A DNA stretch of 64,000 nt from Plasmodium relictum (taxonomy: Eukaryota; Apicomplexa; Aconoidasida; Haemosporida; Plasmodiidae), in NCBI RefSeq assembly GCF_900005765.1, contig NC_041687.1:1364001-1428000 (forward strand). The letters run 5' to 3'. The notes below the pieces were generated by a model, which worked only from the letters and a program-made list of their open reading frames with translations, searched no databases and had not been told where the DNA came from. Position numbers and translations under genes: made by a program. Of this stretch, positions 34,421 to 50,429 are shown piece after piece (positions within the stretch are counted from its first letter, which is position 1; the number at the start of each line of letters is the position of its first letter).

Positions 34421-37400
34421 TTTAAAAAGAACCATAGGTCTTTTCTGTCTTTATTTTTTTTTTTTATTATTTTTTATCCACATATGTTGCTATTAATAAA
34501 TATATATTTTATATAAAGCAAACTCTTTTTAATAATAAAAAAAATAAATTAATAAAATTTAATAATGCTAAAATAAATAATAATACTAATACATATAAAA
34601 TTCACATAAGATGGTATGTGATGATACATTATATTAATAATGAAAATATATATATTAATAAATAAAAGAATATATGTATAATGATATTAAACATGTTAAA
34701 AAAATTAATAAAAATAGAAAATATATATAATAATAAACAACAAAAAACAAACATACAACTGTGGTAAAAATATGTGGAGTTATAACGATAATAATAAAAA
34801 ATAAATAGGTGCATTATAATAAACAAAATTACATAATGCATGATAATAAATAGCTAAAATAAGTATTGGGAGATAAATAAAAATAAGATCAATTAAATAA
34901 AAATGTAATATATAATATTTTTAATAATGTAGAAATAAAAAAAAAAAAAAAAAAAAAGAAAAGTTACAAAACTGAAAGTACTAATAATAAAGAAGGAAAA
35001 TACTTTCTAAAATAGAAATAATAGTATTTAAAATGGGTATGACTATACCAAGTGCAACTACATATTAAGCTTAAGTATCATAGATAAGCATGCTGACATA
35101 AATAAAAGGTAATTATAAATTTTGTACCTATCTAAATATATGTAATCAAAAAAAAAGTAAATTTTAAATATTAAGGAAATTCAAGAAATATTCATCTCAC
35201 TAATAAATATTTTTTTACATATAAATTTTATGTAATTAGGATACTAAAAAAATATGAAAAAATGAAAAATAATTCATAATGATAAAATATCTCATTAATC
35301 AAATGTTATCTTTCTCTTAAGATGTCCCATATTGAATACCAAATTCTATTTTGCATAAATTTGTATTTTTATACTTGTATTCTTTGTTTAATTCAAATAA
35401 AGTTTCGTCAATGCTCGTATGTTTCGAGTATTTCTTTTCCAGGTACATATTTTATGTATATAATATCCTTTGCCATTAAATACCTTTTGATAAAATATTT
35501 TTTGCATTGATATTAATATAAATTTTATAAATTATATTTTTTTTCAAATTACGTGCAATTTCTTTTTTATTTTTACCCGTTAATATTTTTTTTGGTTCTA
35601 AATAGTCTTTTTAGTGTTTCTATTTAAATATATTCGCACGTGTTTGCATGATGCTTAATGTAATTTATTAATAGTTCTTCATTTAAGTTGTATGCTTTTT
35701 TTTTTTTTTTTAATACTATTATTATTAAATTATTTTTTTAATTCTTCGGATCTTCTTTTATTCTACTAGATATATTAATACTTTTTTTCAATAAAAAAAT
35801 TATTAAGAAATTGTTCTTTATTTTACCACTGATAATTTATTTATAACATAATTAGTTAAAATATTATACAACTTGCACTTTTACTAGTAACGTTACCTCA
35901 TTTTTTTTTTTAAGTTTAAAGCTTTTATGCAACTAATATTTATAAAAAATATCTTATAGTTAAATATAAAGTTAAAATAATCCCTAGTATTTATACTATT
36001 TATGTTAAAATTAAATAGAAAATTTTAATTAGAAATACAAATAAACATTCTTTTGAAAAATATTAATGGTAATGCAAAAAAATTGCGTTTTTATATTTAT
36101 ATAAAAATATTAAATGGAAGAAAGTTTAAAATAATTCTTTTTTGAAAAATTTTCCATAAGACTAAAAGATTTTGTTAATAATCATATTTTTATAACGATA
36201 ACAAATTATTTTTAAATTATAAATTTTACATATTGGTATAAACTAGCCTATGAATTATTTAATATTTAAAAAAAATTTTAATTTTAAAATATGCTAAATT
36301 AACTTTGCCTTCATCGTATGAATTAATAATTTATTCTAATGGAAATGATTTAAAATAATATTCTTTTAATTTATTGCTTAAATTTTAAGTTACAACGTAA
36401 TAAGAATGGGTATAGTTTATATTTTTAAAAAAATAAATACATAAAAACTATATAAAGTATTCTGTAATTTTATACAGTTTTATTGAATTGAAATATATAT
36501 ATAAGGTAAATGAACTCTTAATATAAAATAATATATATTAATTACATAGAAAATTAAATTTCAATAAATACAATTCTTTTTTGTATATTTATATTTAAGT
36601 TTCACTGTAAGAATTCTAATCTCTCATTATTCTTTTTTATATATCTATGAATTTCTCGAAAATTTTATTGCAATAGAAATAAGACTCCTATAATATTTAT
36701 TTATTTTGAAAAAAAAAATTTAAAGAAAGAAATATTAAAATAGATTAATATCGAGTAAAAATATGTTAAAAAAATATAAATTATGTATGTCTAAATTTAT
36801 TCCTGAAAAAAATTACAATTAAAAGAAATATACTATAGTTAAGAATAAAAAAAGCCAAGTTAATGGTTAAAATTAATATATTTATGTATTATATATGAGC
36901 ATTTATAAAAATGCTTAAGAAAAAATATATAAAGATAGAAAATATAACTAAATATAAAATTTACTACTATATATATAAATACAAAAAAGAATAAAAAACT
37001 TAAACAGTTAGAATATGAACTATATAACAAGTTAAAGAATCGAAGAATTAAAAAAAGATTGTATAAATATAAAGTATGAAAGTAAGTGCATGAATCTTTA
37101 AGAATTAAAAGTTGCTTATTTGTCAAATAATTTTTGTTTTTTTTAAGAAAATAGGTATAATTAAAAACTTTTTTGTAAATAAAAAAAAAAGCATATAATA
37201 ATTTTTTTGCGACAATAAAAATGTTCACTTTATAATGATTTAATTCTACAATAATTTAATTTTTATTTTATCATTTTTATTTTTATTTTATTTTTTTTTT
37301 GTCTTATAGTATTTAAACTTTTTATTTCTTTTTGTTGTTTACTTTCTTTTTATTTTGATTTACTTAAATATATTATTTTTTATTAAAATTATTATTATTT

Positions 37401-40400
37401 TCTTTTTTTTTCTTTTTAAATTTCACTACTTTTTAATTTATACTCTCCATGATGAATACTTACATTTCTTAAATTATTAAGATTCATATTAGTAATTTTT
37501 TTTATTTAGTGAATATTAGAGCTTTAATTAATAAAGAATATTATGAACTTTATGAAATTTTAGTAGAATAAAAAATAATATATGGTTTATCTGCGCACGC
37601 AGTATATTTTAGAAATTGTGTATAATAAATAGTATACACTAAAAAAAATATACTAAATGAATAATCTAAAAAAAAAATACGTAAACTAAAAAATACAATA
37701 CATTATTTTTATTTTGGTGGCATTTTTAGTAGTTTTGTAATTTTTTATTAATGAATGTGATAAAAAAATTTTTTATAGTATATGTATACATAAACGAGAA
37801 AGGTGATAATTTTTTTCAGAAAATAATTTTAATAAAAAAAAGTGAAAATTTTTCGTAAACTGTAATTAATTTCTATAAATTAATTATTGTATTCAAAATA
37901 AATAAAATATGGAATCAAAATATTTGATTTAAAAGGATTTTAATATTTATATAACTTAAATTTTTTATTTCATATTATTTAATATGAATATAAAGGTATC
38001 ATACATTATTTATAATAATTAATTTATAATAATGTTAGCAGAGATTATTTTATATATATTTTGTTACTTTATTTGCTCAATAATATATTAAAAAAAACCA
38101 ATAAACAGGTAAATTAATAAGCCAACTACTATATAATTAAGAATCTATTTGAAACTAATTTCTTTTCATATATATATTGGTTGTAGCTCATTTTTTTTTT
38201 AACTCTTATTATATGTTTTCATTATTTTAACATTTAAAAACTTTTTAATTCCTTACTAATATAACAAGACTAATTGTTTTTATCTTATTTTTTTTTTTTT
38301 GGATTTTTTTATGAATTTTTTTGAGTTTTTTTTTTTTTCTTATATCTAATTTTTTACCCTCGTTTTTTTTTAATCTTCATCTTTATGTATTATTAATTTA
38401 CAAATAATTTGGTGCATTTTTTTATACTTTTTTATATCTTTTTCCATAAGTAGTATATTGAGAAAGTTAGATATTTTATTATTCTTTACCTATTTTTTAA
38501 AGAAATCGGTATTTGTTAAAAAGCGAATCATATTGACTCTTAAAATGTAATATAATAGAGTTTTTATAAAATTATAAATAATTTAAACTTTTTTTCAAGA
38601 ATGAATTCACAATATATGAAAATCATGTATTTATATTTTGCTTCTTTATAATTGTACTATATACACATTTATATAATTATTTTTATATGTTTATACTTAC
38701 TAGTTTAATTCTAATATTTTTAATAATTCATAACATATATAATTATAAAAGTGTATTTTTAAATAAATATAAAATTTTTTTGATATATTTTTACTTCTTA
38801 TTTATATAATTAAGAATAAGCAACTATTATTATGTTAGGATTAATTATAAACTATTATTCTATTATATTTTTATTTTAGAAGAAAAATTCTAAGAATTTT
38901 CTAAAGCTTTCAATTTATGTAAAGATAGAGAAACTGAATATAGATAAAAAAAAAAAAATATATCATAATTAATATCTTTTTTTTATACTTATTAAAACCA
39001 TAAGGTGAAAAATAAGATCAAATAATTTATTTATGATAAAAAGTATATTCTATTTTCTTAAAATATTAATGATAAATACAAGAAATAAGAAATATAGAAA
39101 AAAGTGACTATACGTATATTTTCTAGTTTAAAAATAAAATATTACTTAATTTTAATAGGTTATTAACTGTTTGTTTAGATTTTGATTCTTAACTTTTTTT
39201 AAAGTAATAATCTTCATATTTACGTTAATAATTGTTTTATATTTTCTTTTCTTTCATGAAGAATTTACTTAAATAAAAAAAAATGGAAAAATTTTGCATT
39301 AAATACTTATATACTAGTTATTGTTAACTTAAGATTTTTATATAATGTATAAATTAATAGGAACTCGTTTACATAATTCTATGATATATTATAAAAAAAA
39401 TAAATACATATCTACTATAATTTTATTTTTTTTTATTTCTTTAATATTAAATTTTATTTGAATTTTCTGCATATTTCTTATTTATCAACTATTAGTATTT
39501 TATTATTGATATAATATTAGAATTTTTGCTACTATTCTCTGCAATTATTAAATTTATAAAATTCTTGTTTAATAAAAAATATATAAGATGATAAATTATT
39601 AATCCAAGATAAACTTTTAACTAAAATAATTATCGGTAGAATAGATATATCAAATTTTAATTTTTATTCTAATTAATCTTAAAATACAATTAGTTTTCTA
39701 AAATTGAAATAAAAGTCTTAATGTAGTTCTAGGATTATGACAATGCATGTATTCATCGGTATTTTGTTAATATTTTAGTTTTAATTAATTTTAGCATTTT
39801 AAGTAAATATATTACATAAAAATTCACAACAAAAAAATTAAATAAGGAGAATAACTTTTTTTCCCCTTCTATTTGAAACTTAATCAAATATTTAGCTTCT
39901 AATGTAAGAATTAATTATATTTTTAAAATATAGTTTTTTTTTCTATATTTTCTTTCATACTCAAATGTTCTTATGAAAATCTTTTATTACTATCATATGC
40001 AATATCCCTTCTAAAAATTTTCCATATTATGATTTGTATTGCAAAAATTTATTTTTTTCTAAAAAATAATAAGAGTGTAATTTCAGTTATATGATAAAGA
40101 TTAAAACAATTAAGAAAAAATATATTTCACTATTATCTTATCTTATATAAATATAATTATTTTGTTTTCTTTTTGAGTTCGTTATATACTTAAACATTAA
40201 AAAAAAATTAGTTATCGAATCAATGAAATGGAATGTAAAGGAATATTTCATTATTACAAATGCCTTAAAATATTATTCTTTTTTAAAAGTATTTCTTTAA
40301 AAATTATATAAATTTTTATATTTTTATTTCTTGTTAGAGAGTCAAAGCAATATTAATTATGTGTATTATAATTTTTCATTAATTATTTTTTCTCATATAA

Positions 40401-43400
40401 TTTCAAATATATTTTTTGATTACTACTTTAAATAATATTATTATATCTTTTTTCTTTCTGTTCTCATATAATTAGTTGTAATTATGCTTTTAATTCCTTT
40501 TTACATAAAATAGTGAATACTAATCATTTAATCATTATTTTTTATACATTTCTGCGTATTCTTACAAGTACATTTAATAAATTAAGACATTTTAATATGT
40601 AAAAAATTTTTTAAGCAATTTCCATTATATCTATAAAGAATTAAAAATATTTTTAACAAGTGAAAAAATCTGCGTACATATGTTCATGTCCTTGTACATT
40701 TAAAGTAAACTGTGTTTCGATATGTGGAAATATATTAAAAAAACAAAGATACACCTTTGTTTCATTTTATGTATTGTAATATATATAATTTACTATTAAT
40801 TATAAATGTATTAAATGCAAATTTCAGAATTATAAAAAAAAAATTAAACTTTCACATTTTATGTTAATTTTGTATATAAAAGATTATTTTAAAAAATTTT
40901 TTCATTTTAAATGAGTATCCATAATATATTTAAAATTATACAATATATTGTTCCTATAAACTTGTTTTAATTTTTTTTTTTATTCCTCATATTAATAATA
41001 ATAAATATTTTTCTTTATGCATTATAAAAATAATTGGATGAGTTATAATTGAATATACATTAAAAATTTTTAAATATAATGAATGAATAGAAAATTTGTA
41101 TACTTTTATATTATTTTTTTTTTTTTTTTACTCATTTAAAATAATGTAAATACATAAATATTCAAGTTAATTTTTAAAAAAATTTATAAATTTTATCCCT
41201 TTTATAATTTTACGCTAGAATTTCTATTTCGAGATATATAAAATGCCATGTCTTTTATACTTTTATTTTAAATAATAGTTATATATGTATAAAGAAATAA
41301 TCAATCAAGTTTTTAATTTATTTATTTATATATAAACATATAGAATGAAAAAAGAAAGAAAAGTATATCCTCTTTTTCATATGTATATATATATTTATAA
41401 TGAATTTGTCATGTACATTTTTTTTAATACGTGAATATAAATTTAATATAAATTTTTTTTATACAATTAAGGAAAGTGTTATATTAAAGTGAAAATTAAT
41501 AAAAAAAGATTGCAAAATAGAAAGTGAAAATTTTTTAATTTTATTTTTACCCTTTTTAATTTTAAGGATATTAATATAATTTAAAATTTATATATTAAAA
41601 AAGCAATAATCTCTTTGTAACATAATATGTGGTTGTTTATAATTCATTCAGTTATATATTAGAATATTTTTTGTTTTTTTATTTATAAAATGTCATTATA
41701 TATTTTAATTTATTTTTCACTTACATAACTTTTTTTAATTGTTTTGAAAGAGTTCTATTCTTAAATTTGTAATTTTTTTAAGATCTATATTATTCTATTC
41801 AAAAAACATTATGAATGAAATACTTTTGGATATTTCTTATGAAAACTATTAAATTTTATAACTCATAGAATATTTTTATTTTTTTTTTTTTTTGAATATG
41901 AAAATAATATTATAAGAGATAATTCTTATATATATTTAATCTATATTAATGAAAAACTCATAAGCATATATATATATATAGATGCTACTTTTTTATTTTT
42001 TTTTTCTATATATTTTTTAAATGAATTTATTTGATTTAATTGCAAGATTAATGCCATAAAACCTTAAAAAAATATTTTTTATAGTATTATATTTAAAATT
42101 ATTATTTTTGAATCAATGATAATTTAATAAAGAGTAGAACTTTTATTTTGGATATAAGACACTAATAGACATAAAATAAAAGTTAGAAGAAATTAAAAAT
42201 ATAATTGTAGAAAATTATTAGATAATATATTTTCTTTAAATTTTGTATTATATGAAACAATCATTTATATTATAAAAAAGCAGTATAAAGAATTTTTATT
42301 TTAACAGTCTTGGAACAATACATGGTATCTGAGCATATGAAATAAAAATAAAGCAACAATTATCTTTTGAATTGCCATAATGAGCTAATAGTCAAATAAA
42401 TATTAAATACCATGGAATACATATTAAAAAAAAAATAAAAAGACAAATATTAAGTGGAAAGAAATTTTTAATTTTTTCTCAGAAAATACACGAAATTGTA
42501 CACTTAAGAGTTTAATATGAATTATTATATACATAAAAACATATTTCTCTAAATAATTAAATAATTCTATAATTATATCTTCTATTTTTCGTACTATATA
42601 TTTTAATTTTTTATTGTCATTTATCCACATAACAAAAGGAATTGTAACAACAGTTGCTTAATGCTTTAAATAGAAATGTTCTATAAGAATAGTATTGGAA
42701 ATGATTTTGTAAATATATAAATATAGAGTTATATCACAATTGTACATATAGCTTAATTTATAAGCCTTAATTGAAAAAAAATATTTTTATGTAGTGAATT
42801 ATGAAATTGGGATTTTGGTCAATGTATGATACTGCAGACTTATTTTTATTAATATTAATAAAGAATATTACATAAATAAATTATAACTTGTTCATGTATG
42901 CACAGAAGATATAACACTATAGTTTGTATACAATAGAATATACAAAAAAAAAAAAAAGGTTTTCTATAAATTTTTTTTGTACATTACTTAATAACGCGTG
43001 TATAATAACTTTGAAGTATAAGTATATTAACTAAGAAGATATATAAATAATAATATTATTATTGAGTATACTTTATAAATGATTAAAAATCTTCGTAACA
43101 TATAATATATCAAGTAGCAAAATAAGTATAAATCTATGTAACACTTTTTATTAATTTTACTATATAAAATACTATAGAAGTGCTAGAACGATCAATTAAT
43201 GAATCATATTTTGAACTGAAATTTTATTAAACAAAAAGATAATCATTTATTAAATTATATTTTTAATATATATGCTTACCATTTTTATTATATATAACTT
43301 TTTTATTTAATTTAAAACAAATGGTGAAGTTCAATATTATAAAATATATATTAAAAAATATGTATCTAAAATATATGTTAAAGGATTCAAAAAATAATGG

Positions 43401-46400
43401 CATTGTTTAGTTCAATTCCATGCTTTTATATAGAAGATATTTCTGTTTTAAAAATACAATGTAAGAACTTTGTGAGTAAAAGTTATTTTATTTTATTTTT
43501 TTTGATACTTTGGAACAAAAATAAAAAAAAGTTCTAAAGAATTCCATTTCTTGTATCTGTAATATTGTAATTTATTACCAAGTAAATGAAATTATAAGAA
43601 AAAATATATTATAAACTAAAAGGAATAAAAAAAAGGAGATAATTATAGCTAAAAAGTATTAAATATAATATAAAAGAATAAAATTTTACCTTTTTATATA
43701 ATTTTAGATAAAATAGAATTTGCTATCAATTATTATCTATTACATTCGTAGTCAAAAAAAAAAATAAAAGAATAAAAGAATAACTTGAAAATTTTATATA
43801 TTTATATTTTTTTAATTCTTTTAAATTATTCTATATTGCTGTTTTTATTTTAATGAATTTATAGTAACAAAAAATCAGGATAACAGAAAATTCTGTTCAA
43901 AACTTTTTTTTCATTCTTTCTTGTTAATACTATTTTATATAAAATAATTTTTCCTTTATTTACAAATATTTTTTTTTTTTACAATTTTTTTTAATTTTAC
44001 TCTTTTACTAACATTTTATGCTTTTTCTTATTATATTCCTTTAATTACTATAACATACATTTTAGTCAACTTGTTATAGTTGAAAAAACTTTCGCAAATA
44101 TCAAAGAATATATTTGAATCGTTTGTATGCAACAAATTTTACAAAATATAACCTTAAATAAATCAGAATTTTTTAAAATATAATATTTATTTCATTAAAA
44201 GAGAATGATTATTATTTAATGCATTTTTCATAAATCTTAATGTTTCAGATTAACAAAAAATTGAAAATTAAAGAGATAATTACTTTGATACAATAGGATA
44301 AAAAGCATGCAGTTTTTGTAAATGTATAACAATACTACTTAAAAATCTTTAAATTGTATTTATTCATTATTGCTATTAAAATTTTAGTGTATTTAAAAAA
44401 AAAAATTTAATTATATAAACATTATTCAGCATAAAATGTAAATAACCTAGTGAAAAATAACATTCTTGTTTGAAAATGAATTTTACGAATTTCTGAATGT
44501 TAGATATATTCATGTAAAAATATGTTAAACACATCTATATCATAATATTTAAATATTTTTTTGCTTATTTATTTCAATATAAAAAGTTTTGAAAAAAATA
44601 TAATATAACGAAAGGGAGATACAATATTTAATTTAAATGAAAATTTTTTATTTTATTAATATAATTTCGCATTATGTTTTTCTTTTTAAAAATTTTGAAT
44701 ATATGCTTTATCCCTATAATTATCTTCATTTAAAAATGCTAAATTTATTTTTTTCTTTTTTCATTTTTCTTCTCTAAATTTTTTCTCTTTTTCTTTTCAT
44801 ATTTTTCTCTTTTTTTTTTATAAATTTTTTTGCAATACATAACTTATTAACCTTTATCTTAATTGTAATTTTATTTTATTCTAAGGATCAAACAAAAATA
44901 TGTATGAGGAAAACAAAGATAAATGTGTATTATTAAAAATAATTAAATTTTTATAGAAAATTATATTAAGTTACAGATTATAAGCATGTATGAAGTATCT
45001 TATATATATAAATTATGGTTATATAAAAGACTATTGTAGTATTTTAATTAATATTATTACAACATTCTAGTATATTTAAATTTTGAATAATTACAACCTT
45101 AAAAAAAAAATTAATATAAGAATAAAAGTAAGCCATACGAATATTAGTTATTGAACTGTGATTAAAATGTAAGATTTTCATTATTGCTATGATAATTTTA
45201 AATAATAAACTTAATAATTTTAATAAAAAATAAAAAAAATTTATAAAAAAAATGGTTAACTAGTGTGTTATTATAATTACATAAGGAATACTAGTACATA
45301 CACATGGCATATTTTTACATAATCCTTTGTGTAAAAAAAGAGAAAAAAAATTATTTAGATTAAAAACATATATGAATAATCAGATGCTACATATAATCAA
45401 AAGGAGAAAATCATACATAAGGTATTTATTTAATACACTGATGTTAAATTACAAATCACAAAAATTTAATTTTTAATCATTATACATTTCTAAAAAAGTT
45501 ACATTTTTCATATGCAACTCTAGCGTTGTATCATATTAAGCTTAATTAAATTTTTACATATTAAAAATTTGCATTATGCAAATTTTAAAATTATGTCATT
45601 TATTATAAGTATTTTTATTTGATAAAATGATTTGGTTCATATCAATAAATAGCATATATATAATACATTTTAGTAAAATAAATTATGTAACTAAGAAAGA
45701 TAAATACATTTCTTTATAAAAAAAATTAGATTGATAAAATATTTTAAACACTGAATAATTCCTTCTCACTTTAAATATTCAAAATTTTAAATATTAAGAA
45801 ATATATATATACTTTTACTTCTACTTAATATAATTACATTTGAATCAGGAAATACAGTTTAATATCCATCCTTAAGTTGTGTTTGTAATCAGCCATGATA
45901 ATAATAAGTTAAAACAATTATTTAATAAATATATCAGAAACATAAATTATTTGCATATAAATTTTTCTTTTCATGAAATTGTGATATTAGATAATAAATT
46001 TTTAGCCCTTATTTTAATGAATTTTTTACGCGTAAAATCTAAAGAAAGAAATAAAAAAAATTTTAATAGAATAAATATGTAGCTAGCATATTATAATTAC
46101 ATAAGTAAATATTTATAAATGTGTTTTTAATATTTTCATTTATATAATTAAGGATTTGGAAGCATTTTTTTTTTTTTTTTTGTTCCAAATACTTTTAATT
46201 CACAATTCAGCAGAGAACATTATAATATATGTAAAAGTAATATAATCTAACTCAAATACCCAAAATCCAATTAAAAAACGAAATATATCTAGTATTGATG
46301 TATTTGATTATTTACTAACCTATAATATGTTTAATTTTCATTATGTTTTATTAGAAAGTATCTTCTTTTTTTATTAGTTCATTTACTTTTTCATAATTTT

Positions 46401-49400
46401 TAGTAAAAATTTAATTATATCTTTTTTTTCAAAATAATGCTATATATATATTTTAAAAGAATTATGAATTTATAATAATAATTATTTCTTAGCTTTTAAA
46501 TAATTGAACAATATAAAATTATGAAATGTTTAAACAGATATAATAACTTATAGTTTGCTCAATATAACAACTCTCTATATAAATATAATATGATAAACAT
46601 TTATAATTTCATGTAAAAGGAAATTCTATAATGCCATAAAGTGTATTTTCTTCTTGGATTTATTTATATTTTTATTTAAATAAATGATATTCTATTTTGA
46701 TAAAAATTATATAATGTTTGCATATCAACCGCATATAAAAATGGAATGATAGAAAAAAATATATAATATATTTTAATTCTTCCATTTCATTTCGTTGATA
46801 TCTGCAATTTTTCTCTAACACTTACTTTTCCATATATTGTCATTACATATTGTATATGGGATATATTTTTATTAAAATTTTATTCAAATAATTTGTTAGA
46901 TTAAAGTACGGGATAATTACAACCCATTTTTTTTTTTTTTATGGATAACTTTAAAATGTTGAAGAATAAATTTTTATGTATAAGAAATATAAAAATTACT
47001 AATAAGAAAAAACAAATATCTACTTTAAGTCCTAATAAATTTAAATAATTAATAATTTATGATAATTCCCTAATATTAAAAAAAAAGAAACTTTATTATA
47101 TGGAATTTATGTTTTAAATATAGAGAATTAAAAATTATAATTTAAACTATGTAAATAAGAAAATAAATTATTGTATTTGGTATCAATGAAAATAAATTTT
47201 AGATATTTATGTCATGTTTTCTTTATCTTATATCTTCAATATATAGTATTGTTATAAAATAATTAATGCAATGATAATTAATGATTAAATAATTTATATT
47301 GTCTTCATTTTCTTAATTATAATTAGTCCTTTATATATTATTAATTTTTGATAAAATATTAATTAAATTAATTTCCAAATTTTAATGAAAAAAATACTAA
47401 AATTTATCAATATAAAATATAACCTATTTCAAAACATTTTTAATATATATATTTTAACAATTAGCATATGTAATAACCTCATACGTACTATATTTTATTT
47501 CTAAATTATAGACACTTTTTGAATTTAATTTGTTACTTCATGATTGTGAATAATTTTTATAATTAAAATAGATATGTATTTTTCCTGAAATTTACGAAGT
47601 CTTTTTTTTTAAGTTAAAAATTAACATAGTTAATATTTATTAAGATAAAGATATTTTATATACATATGTTTATTTACCATACTAAAAAATAAAAGAATTA
47701 TTGGAATAAAAACCTAATAATAGAATATTAAATATGAGAAGTAAAATAGAAATTTTTTTTTAATTGCTTATTTATAAAATATACGAAATATTAAATAACC
47801 TTTATATTTAGTTAAAAATAAATTTATCCCATGAAATATCTTATGTTATTTAAATTAAATGAGATATATTTTTATATTTATTATTGCATATATTAAATGT
47901 ATAAACTCATTATGATTAAATTCTTTTTTAGAATATGAATATATTTGAAAAATAATTTTATTTTACGAATTATATATATATATATATATATGTAATTTAT
48001 TTTAGTTTAATATTTATTCTATATATTCATTTTTTTTATAAATTTATTTCTTTTAATATTATATCCACAACTGATAAAAAAGTTTATTTAATGCTAATTT
48101 ATAAATTTCAAGGAATATATGAGAATTAAAAAAAAATTTCACTTTATGTAAACCTTTTTTTTTCCTATAATGTTATTATTTTACTAGATTCTTCTGTATA
48201 TTAAAAGAAAGACAAATATATATATATATATGTGCATTCATTAAAATATATAAAATTTTTATTTAATATGATTACTTTCTTCTATATGAATGAATCAAAA
48301 ATCATTTTTTTTTTTTATTATTTTTAAAAATAGAAGATTATATATCAGTTATACAATAGCAAAATTTGTAAAATATGAAAGATATAATTTTAAAACTATC
48401 AAAATTAAATGATGCCAATATTCTTTCAAAATTTTATATAAATATTTTTATTTATTTCTTTACTATGTTTTTTCTAAACATTTAATTAGAAAATTTAAAT
48501 ATATTAAATTTTCTTGTTATTGAAAATTTTCCATTGTTACAAAGAAAAAAATGGTTCTTTTTGGAATAACAACTTGTACATATTAATATTTATATTAAAT
48601 AATTTTGCAAAAATTTAATTTTTTCAATTGATTACATACAATAGTTTGTAATTACTTAAATATCATTATCCATTAAATATTTTTTTTAAATATTTCTTTT
48701 GTTTATATAGTCATCCTGCCTTTTGAATAACAGAAAAATATATAAATATTCGTAAAAATTAAAAATTTATAAATTTTCATATTTCTATGATAAACATTTT
48801 AAATATATCAAGAATAATTTAAAAATTAGTTCTCTCTAAATTCCTCATAAAAACAATTGATTTTTCAATGGTCTATGAATTAGACATTAAATACAATATA
48901 GTTTATACTAAAAATACAAAATTAACAATTTTTCATATTAGAAAATTTATTAATCTTAAATTAATTTCAATTTTTCTTTATAAAGGAAAATAAATTTTTT
49001 TTTCGGTATTCTATCTATTAAGTATATTAATAAAATATATTCACTATGCATTATAAATTGTTAATTTTATAAATATTTATTTAAGAAAATTATTTACATT
49101 ATTTTGGAATATATATACATATATAAATTTTACTAAGTTATGAAAGAAATATCTATATGTAAAAGTAAAAGAGTTATTCTAATTTAACAATTAAATAACA
49201 AATCTTAAAAAACTTTATAAAAAATTCTACATTTTACCATTACAATTATTAAATGTATACGAAAAAGTTCATTGTCCAATAATACCTGTATTAATTTCCA
49301 ATATAAAATATGAATAAATATAAAAATTATTTTGTATTAAGTGTGCATTAACATATTTTATTGTTGTAAATTTATCCAGAAGAAATTAAAAGAGCAGCAA

Positions 49401-49618
49401 ATAAAATACACCTATTTCACGAACAATTTTTTAAGTATTAGAATTTACATATATTTCAATTTTTATTAATACACATATGTATATAATGCTTTTCATTTTA
49501 CTTATACATTGAATAAATAAACGTTGAAACATATTTAAAATTATACAGTTGTTAAAGGTATATTATATGTTGTAAACAATTAAAACTGTTAAAATTTTTA
49601 AAAAACTACATTTTACGT

Positions 49619-49630
49619 TGCATGCATGCA
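49619..49630. promoter_or_regulatory. Overlapping TGCATGCA motifs
   Basis: TGCATGCATGCA contains two overlapping copies of the palindrome TGCATGCA. In P. falciparum this is the known DNA target of an ApiAP2 domain (PF14_0633, AP2-EXP). It is about 4 kb from the end of the chromodomain gene and far from any gene start, so use as a promoter site is unproven. Confidence 0.4.
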
Positions 49631-50429
49631 AATAGCAATTGTTGAATTAGTTGAAGAATTTATTTTTACTACAAATGAAATTTTCAGAGTCATTAAATTA
49701 AATATTTGAAAATAATGATATACTTAGAAATAAATATTTATCATATTCCACATTTCTCTAGTACGTTATTATTTTAAGATAAACACATATATATATATAT
49801 GTATGTATATATCACCTTTTTCTGATATATTTCCTTTTTATTAAAAAAAACATCTTTTTGAAAGTTTTGAAAAATTTGTTAAAAAAAACGTTTTCTCTAA
49901 TGAAGGAATACAAAAAAAAAAAAAAAAAGTGTAAAAAATAACATGTTAAAATTAATTTTTTGTAAATTTTATTTTGAAAATTTTCATAATTTTATTATTT
50001 ATTAGTTCTAATTATTTATGAGTTGTAACCACTAAAATAAACCAAATCAAAAATACGTGACTAAAATTATCATTCAATTTTTTTTTAATTTTTTATATAC
50101 TAAAGTATAGATGACTACCAAAATGGTCCTTTGGTATATTAAAAATATAATTCATTTGCATTTTATAGCATATTATTATTTTTATTAAATTAATCTCTAT
50201 TATATAAAAAAATGTTTCATTCACCAAATATATTTGCATTTTAATAATATTTTAATATATTAAATATATTTTTAGAGTACTAATATGTACGTTTATAGAA
50301 TATCTGAAGGTAAATAACATCATATCAAATTAAGATTTTTCGTATGCATAATGTACTTAAAACATTATTAATTCTAAATCTTTTTTATTCTAAATTTTAT
50401 GTGATTTTAACTTCAATGAAACTATAAGT

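Noticed and set aside
36860-37228. 122-codon minus-strand ORF
   Set aside because: It starts at GTG, not ATG, is Phe/Tyr/Leu-rich, and lies in a strand-asymmetric stretch. Most likely a composition artefact.
45879-46082. 67-codon plus-strand ORF in the desert
   Set aside because: The peptide looks somewhat protein-like, but the start is GTG and there are no convincing splice signals or family match.
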